Shown here piece by piece: positions 16,804-25,834 of a stretch of 64,000 nt of DNA. Position numbers and translations under genes: made by a program. Positions within the stretch are counted from its first letter, which is position 1. Each line of letters opens with the position of its first letter. The DNA is from Variovorax sp. PMC12 (GTDB lineage: Bacteria > Pseudomonadota > Gammaproteobacteria > Burkholderiales > Burkholderiaceae_C). The notes beneath the pieces were generated by a model. The model was not told where the DNA came from. It made no database searches and saw only the letters and a program-made list of their open reading frames with translations. The stretch covers positions 5,449,501 through 5,513,500 of the forward strand of contig NZ_CP027773.1 of the NCBI RefSeq assembly GCF_003019815.1, in the 5' to 3' direction.

Positions 16804-18396
16804 ATGAACTTCTTCTCGAACCTGCGCATCGGCACGCGGCTTGCCGCGGCCTTTGCCGTCGTCCTCGGACTGGTGGTGCTTTCCACCGCCTTCGCGCTTT
16901 TCTCCGCGCGCAGCAACGCGGAAGCCACGCGGGTGATGATGGAAAGCCCGCTGGCGAAGGAGCGGCTGATTGCCGACTGGTATGTGCTGACCTACTCGGC
17001 CATCGCACGCACGTCGATGATCGCGCGCACCACCGACGAGAGCTTGCCGGTCGTCTTCGCCGACGTCATTTCCGACAGCGTGAAAAAGGGGTCGCAGACC
17101 ATCGCCAAGGTCGAGAAGCTGCTGGTGACCGACGAGGAGAAGGCCACCTTCAAGTCGATCATCGAGCTGCGCGCCAAGTACCAGGCGGCCAAGGAGGAAG
17201 TGGGCAAGGCCAAGGCGGGCGGCGACACGGTGGAAACCGCGCGCGTCTTCAAGGAAAGCTTCCAGCCCGCGGCCAAGGCCTATGAAAACCGGGTGCTCGA
17301 ACTGCTGTCGATCGAGCGCAAGGCCATCGACGACATGAGCGCCAGGATCGACGCGGCGAATACGCGCAGCTTCAACCTGCGGCTGTTCCTGACGCTGGCG
17401 ACCGTGGTGATCGGCGCGATCCTCGCGTTCCTTATCTCGCGCAGCATCGTGCGGCCGTTGGCGCGCGCCGTCGAGGTGGCTGAAACCGTCGCGGCCGGCG
17501 ACCTGAGCGTCGACATTCGCGTGGAAAGCCGCGACGAGACGGGCCAACTGATGCAGGCGCTCAAGAACATGAACGAGAGCCTGGCCAAGGTGGTGGGCGA
17601 AGTGCGTACCGGCACGGAGACGATCGCGACGGCTTCGGGGCAGATCGCCTCGGGCAACCAGGACCTGTCTTCGCGTACGGAGCATCAAGCGAGTTCGCTG
17701 CAGCAGACGGCTGCTTCCATGGAAGAGCTGACTTCGACGGTGAAGCAGAACGCAGACAACGCACGGCAGGCTAACCAGCTGGCTGTGTCGGCTTCGGAAG
17801 TCGCGGTGAAGGGCGGCAGTGTCGTCTCGCAGGTGGTCGACACGATGGGCTCGATCAACGCGTCGTCCAAGAAGATCGTCGACATCATCGGCGTGATCGA
17901 CGGCATCGCGTTCCAGACCAACATCCTGGCGCTGAACGCGGCGGTGGAAGCCGCCCGCGCGGGCGAACAAGGTCGAGGCTTTGCGGTCGTCGCTTCCGAA
18001 GTCCGCAGCCTCGCGCAGCGCTCGGCAGCGGCAGCCAAGGAAATCAAGACCCTCATCGGCGACTCGGTGGAGAAGGTCGAAGAGGGCAGCAAGCAGGTGG
18101 AAGAAGCCGGGCGCACCATGGACGAGATCGTCGGCAGCGTGAAGCGCGTGACGGACATCATGGGCGAGATCACCGCTGCAAGCCAGGAGCAGACCTCGGG
18201 CATCGAGCAGATCAACCAGGCCATCACGCAGATGGACCAGGTCACACAACAGAACGCGGCGCTGGTCGAAGAGGCTTCGGCGGCAGCTCAATCGCTGCAG
18301 GAGCAGGCAAGCAGCCTGTCGCAGGTGGTCGGCGTGTTTCGCCTGGAAGGCAGCCGCGCTGCCGTCCCGGCGCATCGGCTGGCACTCACTGCATAA
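16804..18396 (+). CDS. Methyl-accepting chemotaxis protein (receptor 5)
   Basis: Chemoreceptor of 530 residues. TM1 at about 12-34, periplasmic helical sensor (MMESPLAKERLIADWYVLTY onward), TM2 at about 195-215, HAMP and signalling hairpin. In the first methylation helix it reads RTEHQASSLQQTAASMEEL where all other copies have E-Q-Q or E-E-Q and L-E-Q-T; the usual modification positions are kept but neighbouring acidic residues are changed. It ends without a pentapeptide (HRLALTA). Confidence 0.92.
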   Translation: MNFFSNLRIGTRLAAAFAVVLGLVVLSTAFALFSARSNAEATRVMMESPLAKERLIADWYVLTYSAIARTSMIARTTDESLPVVFADVISDSVKKGSQTIAKVEKLLVTDEEKATFKSIIELRAKYQAAKEEVGKAKAGGDTVETARVFKESFQPAAKAYENRVLELLSIERKAIDDMSARIDAANTRSFNLRLFLTLATVVIGAILAFLISRSIVRPLARAVEVAETVAAGDLSVDIRVESRDETGQLMQALKNMNESLAKVVGEVRTGTETIATASGQIASGNQDLSSRTEHQASSLQQTAASMEELTSTVKQNADNARQANQLAVSASEVAVKGGSVVSQVVDTMGSINASSKKIVDIIGVIDGIAFQTNILALNAAVEAARAGEQGRGFAVVASEVRSLAQRSAAAAKEIKTLIGDSVEKVEEGSKQVEEAGRTMDEIVGSVKRVTDIMGEITAASQEQTSGIEQINQAITQMDQVTQQNAALVEEASAAAQSLQEQASSLSQVVGVFRLEGSRAAVPAHRLALTA

Positions 18397-18423
18397 GCAG
18401 CAGCACAAATCGGAAAAAAAGAC

Positions 18424-20121
18424 ATGCAGTGGTTCCAGAATCTTCGCGTCACCGTCCGGCTGATCCTCAGCTTTCTCGTGGTCGCCGCCATCGGCGCGGC
18501 GGTGAGCGCGCTCGGCATCTTCCACATGGGGCGCATCAGCGCCTCGACCGAAGAGCTCTACGCCAACGAGCTTCGCGCCCTGCAGGCCGTGCAGGAAGCC
18601 AACATCCACCTGCTGTACGCCAGCCGCGCCCAGATGACGCTGCTGTCGGCCGGCACGCGCGGTGAACGCAACGCGGGTGCGAACGAGCTCAAGGCTTCCA
18701 TGGAAAGCCTCTCGTCGCGCGCCGCCGAGGTCAAGTCGTTCTTCGGCGAGACCGAGGAAGGCACGAAGCTCTTCAGCCAGTTCGAAGGCCTGGTCGGCCC
18801 GCTGGGCAAGCACATGAACGACTTCGTGGCGCTGGTGAACAAGCAGCCGCTGGACAGCTCGCAGTTCGACAACCAGGTGACCGAGGACAGCGCGCGCCTG
18901 CTGAAGGAATCGCGCGGCTTGGAAGAAGTGCTCAAGGGCATGGTCGCGCACAGCAAGGACCTGGCGCGCGCGCGTGCGGAGCATGCCGACGACACCTACA
19001 AGACCTCGCGGCTGATGATGCTGGTGCTGGCACTGGCCGGCATCGTGGTCAGCGTGGGGCTGGGCGTGGTGGTGGCGCGCCTGATCGGCCGGCAACTCGG
19101 CGGCGAGCCGCAGTACGCCGCCGACGTGGTCGGCCGCATCGCCGACGGCGACCTGTCGCTGGCAGTGGAGGCCGACGCCGCGCGTGACGGCAGCCTGCTG
19201 CATTCCATCAAGCAGATGCAGGTGCAGCTGACCTCGATCGTCGGGAAGATCAAGGATTCGAGCGAAACCATTGCCAGGGCTTCGGGGCAGATCGCTTCGG
19301 GCAACCAGGACCTGTCGTCGCGTACGGAGGAGCAGGCAAGCTCGCTGGAGCAGACGGCTGCTTCGATGGAAGAGCTGACTTCGACCGTGAAGCAGAACGC
19401 GGACAACGCACGTCAGGCCAACCAGCTGGCTGTGTCTGCCTCCGAAGTTGCCGTGAAGGGCGGCAGCGTCGTGTCTCAGGTGGTCGACACCATGGGCTCG
19501 ATCAATGCGTCGTCCAAGAAGATCGTCGACATCATCGGCGTGATCGACGGCATCGCATTCCAGACCAACATCCTGGCGCTGAATGCGGCGGTGGAAGCGG
19601 CCCGTGCGGGTGAGCAGGGCCGCGGCTTTGCGGTGGTGGCATCGGAAGTGCGCAGCCTCGCACAGCGCTCGGCAGCAGCAGCCAAGGAAATCAAGACGCT
19701 GATCGGCGACTCCGTGGAGAAGGTCGAGGAAGGCAGCAAGCAGGTCGCCGAGGCGGGCCGCACGATGGAGGAGATCGTCGGTAGCGTGCGTCGCGTGACC
19801 GACATCATGGGCGAGATCACCGCAGCGAGCCAGGAGCAGACCTCGGGCATCGAGCAGATCAACCAGGCCATCACGCAGATGGACCAGGTGACGCAGCAGA
19901 ACGCCGCGCTGGTCGAAGAAGCTTCGGCCGCCGCCCAGTCGCTGCAGCAAGAGGCGGGCAGCCTGGTGCAGGCCGTCAGCATCTTCAAGCTGGAAGCGGG
20001 CCACCAAGCCGAGTCCGGCGCGCGCGCCCAGGCATTGCCGGCCGCGCAGGACGACAAATCATCGTTGCCCGCCGTGCCGCAGCTCGCTGTGGCGGGCGCC
20101 GGCGACTGGCGCGAGTTCTGA
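18424..20121 (+). CDS. Methyl-accepting chemotaxis protein (receptor 6, pentapeptide-tethered)
   Basis: Chemoreceptor of 565 residues. TM1 at about 10-33 (LILSFLVVAAIGAAVSALGI), a 4HB-type periplasmic sensor to about 190, TM2 at about 195-220, an atypical HAMP (ADVVGRIADGDLSLAVEADA), signalling hairpin, and a C-terminal tail ending DWREF, an xWxxF CheR/CheB tether. Its sensor and HAMP are the most different from the rest of the array. Confidence 0.92.
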   Translation: MQWFQNLRVTVRLILSFLVVAAIGAAVSALGIFHMGRISASTEELYANELRALQAVQEANIHLLYASRAQMTLLSAGTRGERNAGANELKASMESLSSRAAEVKSFFGETEEGTKLFSQFEGLVGPLGKHMNDFVALVNKQPLDSSQFDNQVTEDSARLLKESRGLEEVLKGMVAHSKDLARARAEHADDTYKTSRLMMLVLALAGIVVSVGLGVVVARLIGRQLGGEPQYAADVVGRIADGDLSLAVEADAARDGSLLHSIKQMQVQLTSIVGKIKDSSETIARASGQIASGNQDLSSRTEEQASSLEQTAASMEELTSTVKQNADNARQANQLAVSASEVAVKGGSVVSQVVDTMGSINASSKKIVDIIGVIDGIAFQTNILALNAAVEAARAGEQGRGFAVVASEVRSLAQRSAAAAKEIKTLIGDSVEKVEEGSKQVAEAGRTMEEIVGSVRRVTDIMGEITAASQEQTSGIEQINQAITQMDQVTQQNAALVEEASAAAQSLQQEAGSLVQAVSIFKLEAGHQAESGARAQALPAAQDDKSSLPAVPQLAVAGAGDWREF

Positions 20122-20179
20122 GAGGAACGCGCCCGACGCGACAACCCACGAATCGGCTCCAGAGCCACAAGGAAAAATC

Positions 20180-21910
20180 ATTAAAACTTTCTACAACTTC
20201 AAGATAGCCACCAAGCTGCTTGTGTCTTTCATCGCCGTCCTCGTGTTGACGGTTTGCGTCGGTGTCATCGCGGTGATGCAACTGGGCAAGGTCCATGACA
20301 TGTCGACCGAAATGTCGACCACCTGGATGCCTGCCACGCGCTCGCTGCTCGAAATGAAGAACCTGGTGTCGCGCTACCGCACCCAGGAGATGCAACACAT
20401 CCTTTCGGGTTCCTACGACGAGATGGCCGCGTACGAAAAGGCGATGGACGAGACGTGGGCCAACCTGCAGAAGAACCGCACCACGTACGAGAGCCTCATC
20501 ACCGAGCCGGAAGAACGCGAGATCTACCCGGAACTCCAGAAGCTGCTGAACCAGTACGCGGTCGAGCACAACAAGATCGTCGCGATCTCCCACACGCAGG
20601 AGAACGAGCAGGCGAACGCGCTTATCCGCGGCAAGTCGCTGCAGTTGACCCGCGAGATCAACACGATGCTCGACAAGCTGACCGAGATCAACGTGGCCGG
20701 TGCGACCCGCGCCGGCCAGACTGCCGACGGCGTTTATTCGCAGGCGCGCCTCTGGGTGCTCGGCCTGCTGCTGGGCAGCGTGGCGCTGGGCCTGGTGCTC
20801 GCGCTGTGGATCGCACGCATCGTCTCGCGGCCCCTGTCGGAAGCGGTGAAGGTGGCGCAGTCGGTAGCTGCCGGTGACCTGACCAGCCGCATCGAGGCAC
20901 GCACGACCGACGAGACCGGCCAGTTGCTCGAAGCGCTGAAGGGCATGAACGACAGCCTCTCGAAGATCGTCGGCGAAGTGCGCATGGGAACGGACACGAT
21001 CGCCACGGCGTCCAGCCAGATTGCTTCGGGCAACCAGGACCTGTCTTCGCGCACCGAGGAACAGGCCAGCTCACTGGAACAGACGGCTGCTTCGATGGAG
21101 GAGCTGACCTCGACCGTCAAGCAGAACGCCGACAACGCGCGGCAAGCCAACCAGCTGGCTGTGTCGGCTTCGGAAGTCGCTGTGAAGGGCGGCAGCGTCG
21201 TCTCTCAAGTGGTGGACACCATGGGCTCGATCAATGCGTCGTCCAAGAAGATCGTCGACATCATCGGCGTGATCGACGGGATCGCCTTCCAGACCAACAT
21301 CCTGGCGCTCAATGCGGCTGTCGAAGCCGCCCGCGCTGGGGAACAAGGCCGCGGCTTCGCGGTCGTTGCTTCCGAAGTTCGCAGCCTCGCACAGCGCTCG
21401 GCAGCAGCAGCCAAGGAAATCAAGACCCTCATCGGCGACTCGGTGGAGAAAGTCGAAGAGGGCAGCAAGCAGGTGGAAGAAGCCGGCCGCACCATGGACG
21501 AGATCGTCGGCAGCGTGAAGCGCGTGACGGACATCATGGGCGAGATCACTGCGGCAAGCCAGGAGCAGACCTCCGGCATCGAGCAGATCAACCAGGCCAT
21601 CACGCAGATGGACCAGGTGACGCAACAGAACGCGGCGCTGGTCGAAGAGGCTTCGGCTGCGGCGCAATCGCTGCAGGAGCAGGCCGGCAGCCTCGTGCAG
21701 TCCGTCAGCATCTTCAAGCTCGATGCCAATGCCCTGGCCACGCGCACCAGCTTCACGCGCCTGACGCCGATCCCCAGGCCCGCCGCCGCGGCCAAGCCGG
21801 CACCGAAGGGTCCGGCCAAGGCGCTCCCCTCGCGCCGCGAGCCGGGTGGCCGCCCCGCACCGCAGTTGGCCATGGCCGGCGACGCCAAGGGCGACTGGAC
21901 GGAATTTTGA
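20180..21910 (+). CDS. Methyl-accepting chemotaxis protein (receptor 7, non-ATG start)
   Basis: Chemoreceptor with a 4HB-type sensor (STTWMPATRSLLEMKNLVSR), TM2 near LWVLGLLLGSVALGLVLALW, HAMP, signalling hairpin and a tail ending DWTEF. The first GTG in frame (20222) would cut off the conserved cytoplasmic start; upstream codons in the same frame read I-K-T-F-Y-N-F-K-I-A-T-K-L-L, the standard receptor beginning, and an AAGGA ribosome site (20169-20173) sits 6 bases before ATT 20180 and 3 bases before ATC 20177. No ATG, GTG or TTG exists between that site and 20222. I therefore place the start at ATT, a rare initiation codon, or infer a lost ATG. Confidence 0.85.
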   Translation: MKTFYNFKIATKLLVSFIAVLVLTVCVGVIAVMQLGKVHDMSTEMSTTWMPATRSLLEMKNLVSRYRTQEMQHILSGSYDEMAAYEKAMDETWANLQKNRTTYESLITEPEEREIYPELQKLLNQYAVEHNKIVAISHTQENEQANALIRGKSLQLTREINTMLDKLTEINVAGATRAGQTADGVYSQARLWVLGLLLGSVALGLVLALWIARIVSRPLSEAVKVAQSVAAGDLTSRIEARTTDETGQLLEALKGMNDSLSKIVGEVRMGTDTIATASSQIASGNQDLSSRTEEQASSLEQTAASMEELTSTVKQNADNARQANQLAVSASEVAVKGGSVVSQVVDTMGSINASSKKIVDIIGVIDGIAFQTNILALNAAVEAARAGEQGRGFAVVASEVRSLAQRSAAAAKEIKTLIGDSVEKVEEGSKQVEEAGRTMDEIVGSVKRVTDIMGEITAASQEQTSGIEQINQAITQMDQVTQQNAALVEEASAAAQSLQEQAGSLVQSVSIFKLDANALATRTSFTRLTPIPRPAAAAKPAPKGPAKALPSRREPGGRPAPQLAMAGDAKGDWTEF

Positions 21911-21921
21911 TCTTCGGGTGT

Positions 21922-21948
21922 TCAACCTTGCCGCATCCGTGCCGATAA
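21922..21948 (+). promoter_or_regulatory. Sigma-28 promoter before receptor 8
   Basis: TCAACCTT, an 11-base spacer, then an exact GCCGATAA, 61 bases before the receptor 8 start. The -35 half is weaker than in the other copies, but spacing and -10 are exact. Confidence 0.7.
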
Positions 21949-22009
21949 CGAACCCATGGCGCCGCATCCCGCGGCGGGTTTGCTCCAGTTCCGAGAAAGA
22001 AGAAGCCAA

Positions 22010-23740
22010 ATGAATTTGAAGAATCTGAAAATCGGCACCCGCCTGGGCTTCGGCTTCGCGGTGGTTCTGCTGTTGATGGCGGCCATCGCGGCCACGGGCA
22101 TGCTGCGCCTGGGCAAGGTGGGCAAGGCCACGGAAGATCTGATGCAGAACGCGCTGGTCAAGGAGCGCCTTGCCAGCCAGTGGTCCAACCTGCTCGGACC
22201 GGCGATCGCGAACTCGTTCGCGATGGTCAAGGCGACCGATCCCAAGGCGGTCGCGTTCTTCGAGAAGGCACGGGTCGACAAATCGGTGCTGATCAATCCG
22301 GTGCAGAAGAAGCTCGAGGAACTGCTGACCTCCCCGGAAGAGAAGAAGCTGTATGCCGAGGCGGCCGCTGCGCGCGGGGTCGCTGTGGTGACCATCGCCC
22401 AGATCAACAAGCTGAAGACCGAGGGCAAAGACGAGGAGGCCATGCAGATGGCCGACAACCAATGGGCGCCTTCGCTCGTCGTCTACGAAGATATCGTCGC
22501 CAGGCTCGCGGCATACCAGCGTGAACGCATCGACGAGCTGGCCAAGGGCATCGAGGTCGACCACGCGAACGGCGAGATCACGCTGCTGGCGCTGTCGGTC
22601 ATCGGCCTGCTGCTGGGTGCGCTGCTGGCCTGGCGCCTGACGCTGGGCATCGTGCGACCCCTGGGGCAGGCCCTGCAGGTGGCCGAGACCGTGGCGGCCG
22701 GCGACCTGAGCACGAACATCAAGGTGGAAAGCCGCGACGAGGCGGGCCAGCTGATGCAGGCGCTCAAGAACATGAACGAGAGCCTGGCGAAGGTGGTGGG
22801 CGAAGTGCGTACCGGCACGGAGACGATCGCGACGGCTTCAGGGCAGATCGCCTCAGGTAACCAGGACCTGTCTTCGCGCACCGAGGAACAGGCGAGCTCG
22901 CTGGAACAGACGGCTGCGTCCATGGAAGAGCTGACTTCGACCGTCAAGCAGAACGCGGACAACGCGCGCCAGGCCAACCAGCTGGCCGTATCGGCTTCGG
23001 AAGTCGCGGTGAAGGGCGGCAGCGTCGTCTCTCAAGTGGTCGACACCATGGGCTCGATCAATGCGTCGTCCAAGAAGATCGTCGACATCATCGGCGTGAT
23101 CGACGGCATCGCGTTCCAGACCAACATCCTGGCGCTGAACGCGGCGGTGGAAGCCGCCCGCGCAGGAGAACAAGGCCGCGGCTTTGCGGTGGTGGCATCG
23201 GAAGTGCGCAGCCTCGCACAGCGCTCGGCAGCAGCAGCCAAGGAAATCAAGACCCTCATCGGCGACTCGGTGGAGAAGGTCGAAGAGGGCAGCAAGCAGG
23301 TGGAAGAAGCCGGCCGCACCATGGACGAGATCGTCGGCAGCGTGAAGCGCGTGACGGACATCATGGGCGAGATCACTGCGGCCAGCCAGGAGCAGACCTC
23401 CGGCATCGAGCAGATCAACCAGGCCATCACGCAGATGGACCAGGTGACGCAACAGAACGCCGCGCTGGTGGAAGAGGCTTCGGCCGCCGCCCAGTCGCTG
23501 CAGGAGCAGGCCGGCAGCCTCGTGCAGACGGTCAGCATCTTCAAGCTCGACGGCAACGCCGTTGCCACCGCGCGCCCCGGTTTCACCCGCATCACCCCCA
23601 TCGCCAAGCCGGCCAAACCGGCGCCTGCCGCGGCCAAGCGTCCGGCCAAGGCGCTGCCCACGCGCCGCGAGCCGGGCGGCGGCCCGGCGCCGCAACTGGC
23701 CATGGCCGGCGACGCCAAGGGCGACTGGACCGAGTTCTGA
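22010..23740 (+). CDS. Methyl-accepting chemotaxis protein (receptor 8, pentapeptide-tethered)
   Basis: Chemoreceptor of 576 residues starting MNLKNLKIGTRLGFGF. TM1 at about 12-32, periplasmic helical sensor (ALVKERLASQWSNLLGPAIA), TM2 at about 190-210, HAMP, signalling hairpin, Pro/Ala linker and DWTEF at the end. An ATG 54 bases upstream (21956) is in frame but adds unrelated residues just downstream of the promoter; the chosen start has a GAAAGAAGAAG-type ribosome region. Confidence 0.93.
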   Translation: MNLKNLKIGTRLGFGFAVVLLLMAAIAATGMLRLGKVGKATEDLMQNALVKERLASQWSNLLGPAIANSFAMVKATDPKAVAFFEKARVDKSVLINPVQKKLEELLTSPEEKKLYAEAAAARGVAVVTIAQINKLKTEGKDEEAMQMADNQWAPSLVVYEDIVARLAAYQRERIDELAKGIEVDHANGEITLLALSVIGLLLGALLAWRLTLGIVRPLGQALQVAETVAAGDLSTNIKVESRDEAGQLMQALKNMNESLAKVVGEVRTGTETIATASGQIASGNQDLSSRTEEQASSLEQTAASMEELTSTVKQNADNARQANQLAVSASEVAVKGGSVVSQVVDTMGSINASSKKIVDIIGVIDGIAFQTNILALNAAVEAARAGEQGRGFAVVASEVRSLAQRSAAAAKEIKTLIGDSVEKVEEGSKQVEEAGRTMDEIVGSVKRVTDIMGEITAASQEQTSGIEQINQAITQMDQVTQQNAALVEEASAAAQSLQEQAGSLVQTVSIFKLDGNAVATARPGFTRITPIAKPAKPAPAAAKRPAKALPTRREPGGGPAPQLAMAGDAKGDWTEF

Positions 23741-23749
23741 CTCCGGCCC

Positions 23750-23776
23750 TCAAGTTTTGTCCGGCGCTGCCGATAG
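23750..23776 (+). promoter_or_regulatory. Sigma-28 promoter of flgKL
   Basis: TCAAGTTT, an 11-base spacer, then GCCGATAG, 59 bases before flgK. It fits the expected FliA control of hook-associated protein genes. Confidence 0.8.
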
Positions 23777-23835
23777 ATACAAAGAAGGCGTCTTCGCGGC
23801 GCCAAACACACTCTCCAATTGACAGGTAAAGCCTT

Positions 23836-25800
23836 ATGTCCGGAAGCATGTTCTACACAGGTCTGAGCGGCCTCGGCGTCGCCCGCACCGCGCTGATGAC
23901 CACGGCCCACAACACCGCCAACGTCTACACGGCCGGCTACAGCCGCCAGGTGGCGGAGATCGCCACGGGCAGCGCCATTTCCAGCGGCTCGGGCTACATC
24001 GGCACGGGCGCCAACGTCACGACCGTCTCGCGCAGCTACGACCGCTACCTGACCGCTCAGCTTGCCAGCGCGCAGTCGAACTCGGTCGCGCTGGCCACCA
24101 ACGGCACGCAGATCAACCGCATCGACACCCTGCTGGCCGACAAGACCTCGGGCATTTCGGCGCTGATGCAGAACTTCTTCACCAGCATCCAGGGCGTGGC
24201 CAACACCCCGGCCGACCCCGCCGCGCGCCAGCAGATGATCAGTTCCGCGCAGGCGCTGGCCAGCAAGTTCCGCTCGACCGACCAGTACCTGTCGGACCTG
24301 AACTCGTCGGTGAACGAGCAGATCGACGGCAGCGTCGACCAGATCAACACCTACGCCAGCAAGATCGCCGGCCTGAACCAGCAGATCAGCCAGGCCACGG
24401 CCATGGCCAGCGGCCAGCCGCCGAACGACCTGCTCGACCAGCGCGACCTGCTGGTGAGCCAGCTGAGCCAGGTGGTCGACGTCAAGGTGCTGCAGCAGGA
24501 CAACGGCAAGTACAACGTGTTCATCGCCACCGGCCAGTCGCTGGTGGTGGGGGACTACGCCTCCCAGATGGTCTCGGTCAACTCGGCCGCCGACCCCACC
24601 CGCAAGGCGGTGGCGCTCAAGGGCTTCGGCGGCAACACCGCCGAGCTCGACGACGGCACCTTCAAGGGCGGCGTGCTTGGCGGCCTCATGACCTTCCGCA
24701 GCGAAACCCTCATTCCCACGCAAAATTCCATCGGCCGGCTCGCCATGTCGGTGGCCGATGCGGTCAATGCACAGCACAAGCTGGGCGTCGACCTGAACGG
24801 CGCGCTGGGCCAGAATTTCTTCAACCAGGCGGTGCCGGGCGTGATGTCCAACGCAAAGAACACAGGCAACCTCGAAATCGGCGCGTCTCTGACCGATGCC
24901 TCGAAGCTCACGACCAGCGACTACGACGTCAGCGTCACCAACGTGTCGGGCACGCTCACCTACACGGTCACGCGGCTGTCGGACAAGACGTCGATGGGCA
25001 GCTTCACCGCCTTCCCGATCAACTTCGACGGCGTGAGCCTCACCGCCGCCAGCGGCACCGCGCAGGCCGGCGACTCGTTCCTGGTGCAGCCGACCCGCAC
25101 CGGCGCGCGCGACCTCGACGTGGCGGTGCGCGACCCCGCCAAGGTGGCGGCCGCGTCGCCGCTCGTCACCGGCAACACCGCGGGCAACAAGGGCAGCGCC
25201 GCGCTGGGCACCGCGACCGTCGACGCCTCCTACCCCGGCACGCCGCTGGCAGGCACGGTCACGCTGAGCTTCGACGCCGCCACGGGCAACCTGACGGGCT
25301 TTCCCGCGACATCGGCCGTTTCGGTGACGCTGCCCAACGGCACCACCACCAACTACCCGGCCGGCACGCCCGTGCCCTACAGCGCCGGCGCGAAGATGAG
25401 CTTCGACGGCGTCACCGTCAGCATGACCGGCGCGCCTGCGCAGGGCGACACCTTCACCATCAAGAACAACACCTCGGGCGTGTCCGACGGCAGCAATGCG
25501 CTGCTGCTGGGCGCACTGCAGCGCAAGGCCGTGATGGCCAACGGCACGTCGACCTTCAACGGCGCCTACTCGCAGCTGGTCAGCGAAGTCGGCAACCGGG
25601 CCATGGCCGTGAAGGTGGCGGCGGCCACGCAAGACAGCGTGACCGGCCAGATCAAGGCCAGCCAGCAAGCCGTCTCCGGCGTCAACCAGGACGAGGAAAC
25701 CGCCAACCTGCTGATGTTCCAGCAGATGTACCAGGCCAACGCGAAGGTGATCCAGACCGCCTCGACCATGTTCGACGCGATCCTCGGCATCCGCAGCTGA
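23836..25800 (+). CDS. flgK: Flagellar hook-associated protein 1, FlgK
   Basis: First of two junction proteins joining hook to filament. Product of 654 residues. N-terminal MFYTGLSGLGVARTALMTTA and HNTANVYTAGYSRQ, a helical region with SVNEQIDGSVDQINTYASKI, and the C-terminal motif SGVNQDEETANLLMFQQMYQ, which ends MFDAILGIRS. The middle holds beta-rich exposed domains. It is somewhat longer than the 547 residues of Salmonella FlgK. Followed by flgL after 34 bases. Confidence 0.96.
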   Translation: MSGSMFYTGLSGLGVARTALMTTAHNTANVYTAGYSRQVAEIATGSAISSGSGYIGTGANVTTVSRSYDRYLTAQLASAQSNSVALATNGTQINRIDTLLADKTSGISALMQNFFTSIQGVANTPADPAARQQMISSAQALASKFRSTDQYLSDLNSSVNEQIDGSVDQINTYASKIAGLNQQISQATAMASGQPPNDLLDQRDLLVSQLSQVVDVKVLQQDNGKYNVFIATGQSLVVGDYASQMVSVNSAADPTRKAVALKGFGGNTAELDDGTFKGGVLGGLMTFRSETLIPTQNSIGRLAMSVADAVNAQHKLGVDLNGALGQNFFNQAVPGVMSNAKNTGNLEIGASLTDASKLTTSDYDVSVTNVSGTLTYTVTRLSDKTSMGSFTAFPINFDGVSLTAASGTAQAGDSFLVQPTRTGARDLDVAVRDPAKVAAASPLVTGNTAGNKGSAALGTATVDASYPGTPLAGTVTLSFDAATGNLTGFPATSAVSVTLPNGTTTNYPAGTPVPYSAGAKMSFDGVTVSMTGAPAQGDTFTIKNNTSGVSDGSNALLLGALQRKAVMANGTSTFNGAYSQLVSEVGNRAMAVKVAAATQDSVTGQIKASQQAVSGVNQDEETANLLMFQQMYQANAKVIQTASTMFDAILGIRS

Positions 25801-25834
25801 GCCGTTTCACCGAAGCACAGAATCAGGAGCCGCG

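Larger units (their letters stand above)
9333..23740 (+). repeat. Tandem array of eight chemoreceptor genes with repeated signalling domains
   Basis: Eight receptor genes follow one another on the same strand. Each ends with a signalling block of roughly 650-700 bp that is nearly identical between copies, while the sensor halves differ. Some copies also share the HAMP and adaptation-helix region: receptors 3, 5 and 8 have MQALKNMNESLAKVVGEVRT, and receptors 2 and 7 have VRMGTDTIATASSQIASG. This mosaic is what repeated duplication with gene conversion would leave, and it makes the region prone to recombination. Confidence 0.85.

Noticed and set aside
16225..20007. 1260-residue open frame on the minus strand across receptors 5 and 6
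   Set aside because: It is antisense to recognisable CheW and receptor genes, is repetitive in the same way as the receptor repeats, and has His/Arg/Gly-rich composition typical of reversed high-GC coding DNA.
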